Assembly (NCBI GenBank): GCA_019321725.1 | Contig: CM033108.1 | Coordinates: forward strand, 5,402,001-5,466,000 | DNA length: 64,000 bases | From: Paulownia fortunei | Taxonomy: Eukaryota; Streptophyta; Magnoliopsida; Lamiales; Paulowniaceae | Reading direction: 5' to 3' | Part shown: one piece after another, positions 1 to 12,141 of the stretch | How the letters are laid out: every line of letters starts with the position of its first letter | Numbering within the stretch: the first letter of the stretch is position 1 | Notes under the pieces: generated by a model | What the model saw: only the letters and a program-made list of their open reading frames with translations | Database searches by the model: none | Told to the model about the DNA's origin: nothing | Position numbers and translations under genes: made by a program

Positions 1-2448
1 ATCGCAATACAGGTTAAAAACTACTCTCATTTCAAGTACGGTGGTGGTGCTACTGTCACTAATTTTTAATATACACAAAAAATTCAATTTTTCACCTCTT
101 ATCTAATAATACATGTCATAAACATAGGGAGAATTTGATTAATCAAGCACTTACCCCTTTGCCAAAATTTAATAAATCTCTTTTCATTTTTACTATTTAA
201 AAAATTAAAATTATATTTGTACTACCCAACTTTGAACATAAACGTCACTTAATCTCATTTCTATATTTTTTCAATCAAAATTAAAAATTAATGCTCATTT
301 TTAGATCTTTAGATGCAATTTTCAGATTTATAATTTTTATTTTATCAAATAGAAACAACATCATTAATATTTGATATGGCTCGCATCCTTTTTCATGCTT
401 TCGTGGGGAGGCCACTTAATGAGAGCCTCTTCTTAATTAGATGTTTTGTTTGATTGATGTTTTAACAACTTGTACACCAATAATTTAAATAATATTTTTT
501 ATTTCTCTCCACATGATATTAATGTGATGTTAAAAAAATAATTGGGTCCGAATCAAATTAAATTTTCCAACATAATTTAATTGATGGAACAAAAAAATTA
601 ATAATGGATTCACAAATTATCATTTTTATATTAAAATATTAGTATGATGCAAAAATTATTCTTTTGCAAATATCATAATCAAATACATTTTTAAAAAGAA
701 GAAATTATAAAATTTGTCTTATAAATTGACCTAAATAGAAATTTGATCATTTCATTTGTCATATTACCAATTTTAGTGTATTATCTTTCAAAAATTGACA
801 CATTTAATTCTTTTTTTGGTGACAAATCTAATTTCCATCTGTGATTACAGACATGGTACAAAAAAGCATCAAACTTGCTGGCACGGGTTCGAATGTAGGA
901 ATTTATAAGTTTTGGAGGAAAAATCAAGTAATATTGCAATTATGTGGACAAATAGGGGAAAATAAAAAAATATATATTGAATTTTCCTTACCAAGTGGAC
1001 ATAAAAAAAATTAAATAATTATTTTTTATATTTATTCTTCTTCGATTTGTAATTTAAAAAAAAAACAATTTATTAAACTTAAACATATTATTCTCCACCT
1101 GCCGCTACCAGCCAGTCCTCTTCTTCTTTTCCTCCAAACCCATATTCCCCCAACCCCCAATCCCAAAGTTCGCCATCCCCTAACCCAGATCCACCCTCCA
1201 ATCATTGCCAACCTAGACTCCCATCTTCTTCTTTATCATATTATATATATATATAAACGAAATAATAAAATTAAAGAATATTGAACTATAATTTTGATTT
1301 CTGTAAAGATGCAACGGTTGATATTATTTAAACAAGATCTACATTCATGATATTGTCATCTTAGATCCAATGATTAAGATTTTCATAAGTAAACAAATAG
1401 TTCACCTAAAAATTCAATGTCATTAATTTTTTGTAATCTCTGGGAGAGTCTGTAGGACTTTTCCTCCACATGGGGTTTAGACTACTTTCTTAAATTAGAA
1501 GATTTTTTGCATTTTTGTGAAAATATAAATGACAAATTTGAATATTTATATTAAGTCTTGAAGTTCAACTTTACCATTTAATTGCCTCAGCCAGCAGCCA
1601 TCATTTGAGTCGAATGATGCAAAAGATTATGCGGTCTGACTTAAACAAAAACAAGAAGCATGTCCTTGCCATAAAATTCCATATTTTAATTTCTGAGCAC
1701 AGATATGCATATTGGCAGAGTAAATCACGTTTTTACCCAGAAAAATTAAAAATTAAAGGTTTTAATCACATAATAACAAATACGTCGTAATTAATTTCAA
1801 ATCTTTTAACATCCAATTTAAATTAAAGTCTTAATTATTTATTATGAACTTCAGATTAATCTAACATTATTGTCATATGAAATCCACAGCTTCCAATCAT
1901 TTTCTCAAATTTAAATCCTTCAATCTTGATAAAATAATATTTCCTTTATTCTTTGTTTTTCCTTCATCTCAAGATATCAAGATTGTAAAATGGATCTTTG
2001 GAAGATTTAATCTAAATGGCCAAAATACAAACAACAATAGTAAGATTTTGCCAATGTTGAATGCTTCTTCTAACAAGGTATGCATCATTAGAGAGGCATT
2101 TATCATAATTCCACACTTGTGCATTGCTCCTAACCAAGACAAGCAAACTCGTGATGGTTAACAATACAACAAGTATCAGAAGCAGATCATGTCAACAAAC
2201 AAGGTTAAAATGCAAACTGCACCCAAAAGAAAAGAAAAAGTAAGAATTGAAGAAAGAAAACACTTGGTGCAAACATTCAGTAAATGCAAGAAAATTGAAG
2301 GGTTGAAAGCATTACCCTATGAATGTAGTTTAGCATATACATGAGAACGCAAAAATGACGAATGTTGGACCAGGGAATTTGATTTCCGGGATACTACTTC
2401 TGACGTTAGGAGCTCACATGACAGCATTATCAGATATTATAACAGATG
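1..2448. other. intergenic, AT-rich, no supported gene
   Basis: I see no exon-like coding stretch here; the short open frames have no family resemblance. A pyrimidine-rich, relatively GC-rich tract lies at about 1095-1225 between AT-rich flanks. Bases 62-180 resemble part of the PPR pseudogene intron (listed separately). Bases 690-1015 resemble 8690-8990: both carry phrases such as 'attgacctaaatag' or 'attggcctaaatag' and 'tgtggacaaa' or 'cgtggacaaaa', so this looks like a dispersed repeat. Downstream flanking sequence of the PPR pseudogene probably occupies the last few hundred bases. Confidence 0.6.
62..180. repeat. diverged copy of a segment of PPR intron 1 (4948-5100)
   Basis: The stretch shares 'tatacacaaaaaa', 'cacctc-tatctaataatac-tgtca' and 'gggagaatttgattaatcaa' with 4952-5080, in the same order and orientation. 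The left copy lacks about 55 bases of the middle. The segment in the PPR gene lies in intron 1 directly downstream of the exon 1 donor. It may be the remnant of a second copy of that gene extending left of the window, or simply a dispersed repeat. Confidence 0.6.
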
Positions 2449-5421
2449 TTAGCTTCCTGCATCGGGAGCTTTAATGTTCAAAAGCAAAGAATTGGAGTCC
2501 AGACGGTTGGTCTTCTTCATGCTCTGACTGAATTTCTCAGCTCCATCACCATCATTGTTCTCCTCAAAATAATTGAGGAATAATTTAATGGTTTCATCTG
2601 TGGGAAACCACTTAGAGCTCCTTTGTTTTGCTTTATCTAAACCCATCTCCAAATACTTCGGAGCCGAATCTATCTGACAGATTTTCAGTGTCCTTAAATT
2701 GGGGTCAGTCCCTCTATTTGCCAAACTTCCATAGAGTGAAGTGGCTTCTTCAATCATGTTCGGACTGAGGTAATATTCTAGCAGTACATTCGGTAGCCTG
2801 AAATCATAATTGGAACAGCCTTCTTCCCACTCCTTAAAAAGCTTCTCAAGGTTTTCCTGATCCCCCAGTTTGGAAAGAGCCAAAAGCATGAAAAGGTAAC
2901 TAGTATTATTGAGGGTTGGATAAGCTGACTTCAGAGCCTCCCATCCCGATTAACCCCTGATAAATCATTCATCTCAGAATACAACTTCATACGGGTGCGG
3001 CAGGCTTCAAATACATCTTCACCATGTCGAATTTTCATTTTCTCCATCATTCCAAGAAAAGCATTGGCCTTCTCATGCAACCCAGAATTGAAATATATGG
3101 TTGCCAGATTTCCGCATGTAAACAAGTTATATTCCACGTTATTACTTTTCATTTCTTCCAGAATTCCTTCAATGGCATCTAAATTTTTCAGAGCTGCATA
3201 ACTATTAATCATCAGATTGTAAGTATAAAGGTCAGGAGCAATATTCTTCTCCTCCATTTCTTGCACTAAAGAGAACTTTTTTCAGGCTGTTCCATGCTAT
3301 AGTAAAGTGCCAGCACATTGTTGTAATTTAGAGTGGACGTGTAATTCGACAGCTTCATCTCCTCGAAGATTTCCAAAGCCTTATCAAAAACTCTCTCCTT
3401 GCAATAACAGCCAAGAAGGGCTCCATAGGTTTTATTTGTTTTTTCTGATACTTAGAGGCTATTGAAGTATTTTTCTGCAGAAGCTACACCCTCAGTCTTG
3501 CAAAGGAGGCCAATTCTTATGGCTTGATTAGCATTACTTATTTCGAGTTTGCTGCTTTCCATCCAGTCATACAGCTGATGTGCATAAATTAGACCAAAAA
3601 CCATTGAAAAGCACAAGTCAGAGCACAATGGAGTCAATACATGTTAAAGAGGGAAATTGACTCTATTAAGGCAAATAAAATATGCCTGTACTGAAAACTA
3701 TTTGGCTCAGGAGTAGAACAGGACAGAAACTCATACCGCTTAAAGCGCACATTCATAAGAGAGAGAAAAAAACACATATATGAAGCGATCTTCGATGAGG
3801 AAAACAAATGCGGGTACAAGCAGTTGAAATTTTCAGAAACATTTATCCAGAGGACTTCACAAATTCCTCTTCCATGATTACCGACCAATTCCAAATCTAC
3901 CTCAGCTGAAAATCTCTGATTAAACCAAAAAAAAAAAAAAAACTAAATCTAGTGCTGATTCCATGGAAAACTAAAGACCTATGATACTTTTATGGTCAAT
4001 ATAAGTCATGATTTTGCGACAATACTAATACATACATTGAGATTGCATTTGAATAGAAATATTTGGTTTTGAGAAGACAATTTAGAGAAGGATTTCAAAT
4101 GACCCATATAAGATAAATTTCAAATCTGGCGCAATGACTTAAAATTAACTTCAAATAAGTACTCAAGGATTTGAATTTTTTGAAATTTATTGTATCAAGA
4201 GATTTTTAAACAACTTCAATAAATTTGTTATTATGGAATTAAAATTTTAGCTTCAAATCCATCAATTCAAATTCAACTTCACTTCTTTTTTAAAGATTAG
4301 AAACCTATATTTCAGAAAAGTTAGCCATAACCTGACCTCTGGAAAAGTAACACATACAGCATGAAAATAAATCTAACAAATGACTAATGCATACGAAGAA
4401 TACTATATTAAATAAAAACACAGAAATAAACAAAGCAATCCTGTGCACCATTGCTAACTTAATGAATTGTAAATTCTCTCCAAGTCCCATTTTTTAAATC
4501 TTCTAAACAAAGTTACAACGTGAACAAAGAAAACCAATTTTAAAAAACAGAGAAAAAAATTTCATACTCGCAGACTGAGACGAGATACATTGAAATTTTG
4601 CATGTTTTCATCAAATAAGCAGACACTCATTACCCAGTAAAACATCCAAGCAGCTACATCATGAATTCCGAGCCCATTCTCTTCTCCCAATAAACCATAA
4701 AAGAGAAAATGAGGAGAAAAAAAAAAAAAAAACGCAACCTGATTCTTGAAAAGATAAAAAATATTACGAGAAAATGCACACATTTTCACATATTAAAAGC
4801 TTCAAATTATATTTTGGAACGTCCAAGATTAATGTTCTATTTTTTCAAAGAGCAATTAATTCATAAAACTAATCTCATTTAATTTTAAAGTACAAAATAA
4901 TGCGACTGTCAAATAATTTTCAACCGCAAGTTTGCAGGTCAATAAAGTATACACAAAAAAATCAAAGTTCCACCTCTCATCTAATAATACGTGTCAATTC
5001 AATCTAACACCTTCAAACAGGGAATATATTTTACTCTTTTCGCACAAACACAGGGAGAATTTGATTAATCAAGCACTGAAAATTTACCAAATTTAATCAA
5101 ACCAACGGAAAAAAGGGGGGAAAGAAAAGAAAAAAGAAAAACCTGGAGGGCAGCTTGGAAATTCCTGCGACTGCGGAAGTAATTGCTGAGGTTCACAATA
5201 TCATATCTCATTACGTCATTTCCTTGATTCACCCATTTGTTGAGAATGTCTGCTATGCTGGACTTGGAGTTTGCCTTAAGCACTTTATAGAAGAGGAGGT
5301 TTTTCTTTCTGGGTTGCGTCGCCGCCGTTGCTTCTTCCGTCACGGTAGACAACCACCGTGGAGGAGAAAATGGTGACGGTTTTTGGAGGATTAAACGGCT
5401 GATGATTCTCATAATCGTCAT
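2449..5421 (-). pseudogene. P-type pentatricopeptide repeat (PPR) protein, broken
   Basis: Exon 1 (5421-5143) starts with ATG and encodes 93 residues, with an Arg/Ser-rich N terminus like a mitochondrial presequence, ending at donor CAG|GTTTTT. A 1.57 kb intron follows, and exon 2 begins at 3574 (acceptor 'cacatcag', same phase, reading LYDWMESSKLEI). The body matches two-exon plant organellar PPR proteins of about 490 aa (for example TYGALL..CY, KNIAPDLYTYNLMINSY, LLALSKLGDQENLEKLFKEW). Three lesions break exon 2: an in-frame TAA at 3452-3454 just after AEKYFNSL; a one-base loss in an A-run near 3280-3285, after which the frame resumes as LVQEMEEKN; and a one-base loss near 2941-2948, after which the frame resumes as WEALKSAYPT. 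The protein ends at the TGA/TAA before 2449. The family normally binds organellar RNA. With three lesions I call it a pseudogene; a sequencing error could explain the homopolymer lesion but not all three. Confidence 0.8.
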
Positions 5422-6477
5422 TTCCTCGCCTGTTCTCTGGAAATGAGAAGAGGCGAAAGATAGAAGGGTTTAAAGCAGGGGTTTTTGTGAATTGTGCTTC
5501 TGAAACGACATCGTATAGTTACAACACATTGTTTTTTTATTTTTTTTTTTTTTTCCTTTTTCCTTTTTTGTTTGAAAGGTTATTTAGTTATTATTTATTT
5601 ATTAATTAGTTTGTCATTTTCTTTATTCTTTCTTCTTTATTAATATAACAGTATTAACTAGAAATTGCAGGGTTTTATTTTCTTTTTCATCTTCTTTTTC
5701 GGTTTCATTGGATAAGAGCTGTATATGTTAAGGTTTTGTTTGGCACAACACGAGAATGAATAGTGATGACAATGAAATAGTGATGACAAAAGTTTTAAGG
5801 ATTCGAATTTAGACCTGTTGGATCCGGGTTAAATCAACTTTATAATTATAAAAGTATTAAAAATATATATTTTTAAAATAACACTATCAAAATTTTTTAA
5901 AAATATATTTCTTTAAAAAAATAATATTATATAAGTACATATAAACTAAAATATAAATAAAAATTAAACGGGGCTAATTTAGAGCGGAATGTGTTTGAAA
6001 ATAAAAAAATCAAAACATCTCCCGAACCCATTTATAATTTTAAAAATTCGCCTCAAATGGGATGAGTCCGAATTTATCTCATTGTATTTGTGGGCATTCT
6101 CATAACGACAAGTGTCCTCGTCTAAAAGAACTTAGAGCACAACTGGTTGGGAGATCTATGATACTCATTTTCAGTCAAGTTCGAACCGACCTTCAGGTCA
6201 ACTTAAGTCAGACCTGCCTATATCTTACCCTACTACATTATTTCTTGATTTTTAGAGGCAACATAATCAATACACACTTATCCATATCAAATAATATATC
6301 AAACAACTCTTTAAGATTATCAATACAGAAACTTTACCCAACAGCCATCCATATCAAATAATATATGAAACAACTCTTTAAGATTGCTTTACCCAACAGC
6401 AGTAGATTCCACATTTATTGCCACTAATAATCTTACATTTTAAACACAATCATAAAAGTTAAATGTAATGCCCTTTA
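5422..6477. other. intergenic between PPR pseudogene and X8 gene 1
   Basis: AT-rich DNA with a T-run near 5526-5553, no coding support, and a short tandem duplication (listed separately). The first few hundred bases are the former upstream region of the PPR gene. The right end is 3' flank of X8 gene 1. Confidence 0.6.
6282..6414. repeat. 67-bp tandem duplication, about two copies
   Basis: 'ccatatcaaataatatat' starts at 6282 and again at 6349. Each copy continues with 'aaacaactctttaagatt' and 'ctttacccaacagc'. The second copy is slightly shortened. Confidence 0.85.
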
Positions 6478-7817
6478 TTATAAAGCTGTTTTCTCAATCT
6501 GAAATGGAAGAAACCCCAATGCACGCAACGGCTCGACTAATGAGTAACGACATCTTTTGTAAGCTGCAAATAAAGCACAATATATGAGCACTAAAAAAAA
6601 GATACTTGCACATATTTGAATTCTTTCTCGTGATTACTAGTATTTTAATAAGGGAATAATCTAAATTATTTATTTAAAAGTTTCAAGAACTTATTTGACT
6701 AAGAATTAAATCGACGACTTTTAATGCCAATGCATATTTATGAAATTTTTTTTTACAAATTTTAATAGAAGATCAACAATCACCAATCATTTCCTAATGT
6801 AGTTAATTAATATCGTGTGCAATTTTGCTCAATTATTTGTGAGGACGATTTTAGATCTATCCTTATTAGTTGATCTATTTATTTAGCAATTTAGTTAATT
6901 TCATTTTGGTGGTTCATTTCGTATTTCACTTCATACACTCTAAGTGTAAAAGATATTTCAATAAATATATATTTGATTTAAATGACATACATTTGACGTG
7001 TATTTATAAAGTAGAATACAAGTTAAAATATTAAACTATATCATAAGATTTGAATTGTTCATTTAGTCAAAGATACATACAAATTAATATACAGGATTTA
7101 GTTCTTACTAGAATTGCGAAAGGGTCATAAATTTGAACAATATTTTTGTTTGATTACCTTGTTCATCATCATGTGTAGAGGTCATACAAATAATTAATGA
7201 TTGTATCAATCTTCTTAAAGGTTATAAAAAATGTAAACACGTGATCATAATTCCTTAATAATTAGTTAATGACAAAATTTGATTTAACCAAAATACATAG
7301 CAACTTTTATATTCAATATAGATCTTTTAACCTTTTATTCATAGTGTTTATTATTAAGTCTACTAAGACTAGGGCAAAAGAGAGGGTGGATATAAGTATC
7401 TTACAAGGATTATCATAGATTATCTTGTTAAGAGTATTCGAACACACTAGTGTTTTCTTATAATCCCAATTGAGAAGGTAAGATGCATGCTTTTGCACTC
7501 TTGCCTGATGATTGCAGCATGTTGGGGCGATGTAACACAGACCTCCAGGTTCTATCGCAATACAAGTTCGTGTTTGACATGTCTTCCTTATGCACTCTTC
7601 CAAACTTGCACATGAAACATTGCTTCTTGCCACACACCATGAAAAATTTGTCGAAATAAGAATATCTGTCTAAAAGGGTTTTATCATATTAGGAGACGAA
7701 CATGACAACTGAAAACATTTGATCATAAAAATAAACTTGTAGTAGTATTCTTACCCTACAAACCACGAGGCATAGCAACAAACATAAGAACCACAAGACT
7801 ATAGTTACTTTTGCCAT
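6478..7817 (-). CDS. X8/CBM43 domain secreted protein, copy 1 (extended C terminus)
   Basis: Three exons: 7817-7755 (21 codons, a hydrophobic signal peptide beginning MAKVTIVLWF), 7669-7405 and 6563-6478, giving 137 aa. Donors are AGG|GTAAGA and CCTT|GTAAGA; acceptors are 'cttttag' and 'atttgcag', all in phase. Exon 2 carries the X8 signature: WCVARSN, then IEPGGLCY.AP, then HASYLLNWDY, with Cys residues spaced as in the family. Exon 3 completes the domain with NPSYKRCRY. X8 (CBM43) modules bind beta-1,3-glucan (callose) and act in the cell wall or at plasmodesmata. I see no GPI-anchor-like tail. Where copies 2 and 3 stop (CCA TGA), this copy reads TCA TTA, so the protein runs on for about 20 residues to a TAA at 6478-6480. 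The gene is older than copies 2 and 3, from which it differs considerably. Confidence 0.8.
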
Positions 7818-9065
7818 GATGATTCTTGGTTTTCAATATATTTGATTTGGTGTTAGAAGCTTTAGTACCCTAACTGCTTTTATATAAATCAAACCTAATA
7901 TTACCGTGGCACCTGGATTTTTTCATTAATAGACCTTATCATTGAACAGAAAAGTTTCAATACTAGTACACAACAGCATGTATAATGAATGGAAAATTCT
8001 ATTAATTATGTTTATTCTTGTTGAAAAACATGCACTTTGAGTTTCATATATTTGCCTTTCCTACTAGAAATTTCATTTTTGATCAAATCCAATGAAAAAC
8101 CATGGGCAGCAACAATGTACGTGGCGAAAGATATCTATAGATTTCTATGGTATAACTATTGCTCATTTCTTCTCAACCTTTTTACTGCTTTATCTAGTGA
8201 ATATAATATTTTCAAAAGCTTTTTTCTCATCAAGTTCTCTGATAAAAAGAAGCTACATAGGCACATGTTCTAAAGAAGAAAGCTACGTAGTGTAAAAGGG
8301 CATAATACAAAGTATCAATCGAAGGAAACACTTAAAAAGTATGAAATAACTAAGAATTAAAAGCAAAGAGTGTGATTTTCTTTTGTACAAGTCAAAGGCT
8401 TGATAAATGCATGGATTTAATGTTCTTCAGAAATGTTTATCAAATAAATATTGCAAAGGGTGATTTTCCTTTGGCAAAGCTTGGAATCACTTTTTATAAA
8501 GAATGTATTTTACAGCAAAATAATAAATGTAGAAATTTGACATTACTGCTACTGTACCTTTTTTTGTGGTGCAATCTACACATTTATACTTTTATATGGT
8601 ATATATTTCATTAGCTAATTATGCAATTATTTTGATATGGTTTAATCCTTCAAGTTGAGCAAAATGTGTGGTTTTGATAGTTTTTTAATGGAAAAAAAAC
8701 AAAATTCTTCCTTTAAATTGGCCTAAATAGATATTTTAGTCCTTTAAATTGACACAATTTAATTTTAGTAACTTGTCAAAATTGGTACATTTAGACTGAT
8801 TTTTGCAGAAAATTTATTTTTGGTCGACATTTGCTGACATAACACAAAAGACCACTGAAATCTGCTGACATAAACTATAATTTGGGAATTTTTGAATTTG
8901 AAGTGAAAATTATATGATAATTACGTGGACAAAAGTAGAAAAATAAACAAAATTGATGGAATTTTCAAGTCGACATAAACAAAGTTATTCATGGATATGA
9001 TATAACCAAAATACATAAAGTTTAAAACTTATTCTCTTTTAAGAAATCTATATAAACATTGTCTT
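7818..9065. other. intergenic, upstream of X8 gene 1
   Basis: AT-rich. The first roughly 60 bases hold the presumed promoter of X8 gene 1, with a 'tatataaa'-like motif on the minus strand near 7880-7888. Bases 8690-8990 resemble the dispersed repeat at 690-1015. No coding sequence is supported. Confidence 0.5.
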
Positions 9066-9862
9066 AGAACTAAACAAACCCTATGACAGAATAAGATTTC
9101 ATGACAAAATGTTGAATTTCTTATTTCTTAATCATGCTTGCGTACCATAAATTTCATGCTTACAATGATAATTTGAAGACGAAAATGATGTGATATAATG
9201 ATATAAAAAATGCGATGATTGAAATGGGGTACTTCAATTGTAACCCCAAGAAGAAGCAAGTCGGACCTATAGGTATTTTATCTCCTATTCCAACATTACA
9301 CATACACGTCAAGTGTATTGAATGATATTATTAATGTACAATTGATATGTATTGATGTTATTGAAATAAAAAATAAAACACCATTTGGAATAAAGAATTC
9401 AAACTAAAGAAGTAAGAGACGGGGCAGGGTATGGGGAGGGGCGTGTGGTTGCTGTCAGCGCTTATAGCTATTCACAAACGAGTTGAATGGAAATACTCAA
9501 TATTTTTTTTCATTTATATTATTTGCTTCACATGGATGTGCAATGGATTGTCCAATATCATTGAACCATTTTTGCTATTGGCATATCTGGTATTGTATAT
9601 TATCATGTCTTATTTTGTTGCACCAAGATGATATTGCAAGCAACTATATTGAGACTGTCAGTATAGAAACGAAAGCTTTATACAACAATTACATTTGTTG
9701 TCATTCAGAAAAAAAATCAAAATAAAATAGAAAATTTAGATCCCACATACTTATTATCTTTTATTTTAGACACAACATAGAAATTAAATCCATTGTCTTC
9801 TATTGTGAAACCATTTTTCTCAATCAGGAATGCCATAAACCCCGATGCATGGCCAGGTTGAC

Positions 9863-10926
9863 TCATGGAAAACGGCATCCTCTATAAGCTGCAAACAAAA
9901 GCACAAATGTGAACCCAATAAAACATGAGACACATCCACATATTTGTATATCATTTGTTTTGCGATGATTAATATTTTATTAAGGTGATAATCTAAATCT
10001 AACAATCCAAAAACTTTGGGAAGAATTTATTTCACTTAGATTTAGAAAATAAATGTTCTTCCAACAATAGTTTGGATTGCTATTGAATCCCAATGCATAT
10101 TTATTGAAGAAATCATGATGTTTTATTACAAGATAAACAATCCAAAGACCAACCAGTCATGCGCTAATCTAGTTATATAGTATTTTTTGTACTCAAATAT
10201 CTCTATTTAGAAGGCACATTCTTATTTATTTATGTATTATTACAGACATTAACCTATGATAAATACATATGTTCGCTATCAATCTTATTTAGGAGTAAAC
10301 AAAAATGTACATAGATGCACAAATTAATTACAATTCCTTTAATTAATGTCCAAAAGAGATTTAAATATATAAAATACATGGTAAACTTGTAATTTCATAA
10401 AAATCTATCAACCTTTTTATTCATGCAGCGATCATCAAGTCTATTAATTAAGTCTGGCAAAAAAGAGAGGGTAAATATGAAAGAGTATCTTACAAGGATT
10501 AGTATAGGTAATCCTGCCAAGGGTATTCGAACACACTTGTCCTTCCTTATAATCAAGGTTGAGGAGGTAAGAAGCATGCTTTCTCACTCTGTTCTCGCGA
10601 TTTAAGGATGTTGGAGCGACATAGCACGCACCTCCAGGTTCTATCTTAGCACAATTTCGTATTCGGCATGTGTTCCTTATGTACTCTTCCAACCTCACAC
10701 GTGCAGCATTGCTGCTTGCCACACACCATGACTGGCTTCCCTTTACAATATACAATATAGTAGCATCAAATGTCTGAAATGGTCATAATAAATTAAAAAA
10801 TTGACAATCATGATGAGCCATAATCGTTTGATCATAGAAATAATGTTGTGCCAGCATTCTTACCCTACAAACATTGACGCAAAACAGCAAAGCAAAGTAC
10901 CACAAGACGATATTTATTTTTCCCAT
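9863..10926 (-). CDS. X8/CBM43 domain secreted protein, copy 2
   Basis: Three exons: 10926-10864 (signal peptide, MGKINIVLWYFALLF), 10773-10494 and 9888-9863, giving 122 aa. Donors are AGG|GTAAGA and CCTT|GTAAGA; acceptors are 'atttcag' and 'gtttgcag'. Phases are 0 and 1 and join cleanly. The mature part has SWCVASSN, then a Cys-rich stretch (NTCRIRNC), IEPGGACYVAP, HASYLLNLDY, QVCSNT, and ends NPSYRGCRFP followed by TGA, a typical X8 ending. The predicted role is secreted callose (beta-1,3-glucan) binding at the cell wall or plasmodesmata. An uninterrupted frame runs past the exon 2 donor to 10444, but splicing to exon 3 restores the conserved last Cys of the domain, so I prefer the spliced model. 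An alternative exon 2 acceptor at 'gtaaag' (10737) would also be in frame. The gene lies in duplication unit A and is the partner of copy 3. Confidence 0.85.
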
Positions 10927-11241
10927 TAAGAAACAACAACTCTTTATTTTCTCTTCTTTTTTTTTTTTTTTTTTTGGGGTGGGGGGTGGGGGAGATAATT
11001 GTATTTTGATTTGGTGGTAAGAAGCTTCAGTTCCCTCATTGGTTTTATAGTATCAAGGCTAACATTATTGGTAGCACCTCTAAACTAACTTCATCAATTG
11101 ACCTTATCATGGATCAGAAAATATCCAAACTAGAGCCAATACCATGTATAATGAATGGAAAATGTTATTTATTAACTTTATCCTTATTGAAAGACATGGC
11201 AGATTTAGATCTTTATATACACACATATATGATTATATATA

Positions 11242-11496
11242 GGGTAAATTACAAAAATTATTCTTGAAGTTTAGTTAAAATACAAAAAAAAAAAACTCGG
11301 TTATTTTTTAAAATTACAAATATCCCCTTGAAATTTTACAACCTCTTGAGATTTATCTTTATTTTTCAAATATCCTTATTAGTAGGTGAAATTTATAAAA
11401 TAAAAATAAATATCAACTGGATATTTATAATTTTGAAAGATAATCATATATTTTTTTAATTAGACTAAATTTCAAGATAATTTTTATAATTCACCC
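11242..11496. mobile_element. MITE with long TIRs and 9-bp TSD (Mutator-like)
   Basis: Flanked by the perfect 9-bp repeat TTATATATA at 11233-11241 and 11497-11505. The left end GGGTAAATTACAAAAATTAT matches the reverse complement of the right end (GGGTGAATTATAAAAATTAT), and similarity continues through most of the element, so it is close to a fold-back. The 9-bp TSD suggests the Mutator superfamily. A copy with a damaged left end sits in unit B at about 29357-29600. Confidence 0.85.
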
Positions 11497-11505
11497 TTAT
11501 ATATA

Positions 11506-12102
11506 CATATAGGATATATATCTTCTTGCTTTCGTGCACTTACACACCATATGATAAGAAAGGTTTAGATTTTGCTTCTAACTACTTGCAAGGCCGTTGT
11601 AATATAATACAAAGGAGAAAACATAGGCAAAAAAAATTATATGGTGAAAGACCTATTGACTTGTCTGAAAATGAGCAAATAAAAGCAAGATAGAACTTGG
11701 TGTACATGTGTGCTTATCTCTTCAACCTTTTTAGGTTGTCATGTACTATTAATAATCAAAGACATATAATATTGCCAAAGTTATTCAGTTACTAAACAAA
11801 CAATTTATTATTAAGTTTATGAAAATTATTAATGTGATAATAAAAAAATTATTGCTTAAAGCATATTCCCTACTAGGAAAAAACATTTGTGGAGAAATAG
11901 TTAGGCAATCAATGAATTTGTTATCAAGGTCATTCTAGCATTGTCATTTGTTGATCTCCTATGTTTAAATAGGAACATTTTTGCTAGTCCAACAAAAATA
12001 TGGATTTTTTTCCTTATTATTTATACACGAACCAAACATATTTCAAAGAATTTCCATTACTCACTCCCCTAATTTTTTTGTCGTATCCAAACGTTATGTA
12101 AT

Positions 12103-12141
<39 letters not shown>

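Noticed and set aside
880..900. GGTTCGAAT, resembling a tRNA T-arm
   Set aside because: No acceptor stem, D-arm or anticodon arm can be built around it.
10444..10755. X8 copy 2 read as a single unspliced frame ending at 10444
   Set aside because: Splicing at CCTT|GTAAGA to the exon at 9888 gives the family-typical NPSYRGC ending with the last conserved Cys; the unspliced tail is hydrophobic and not conserved.
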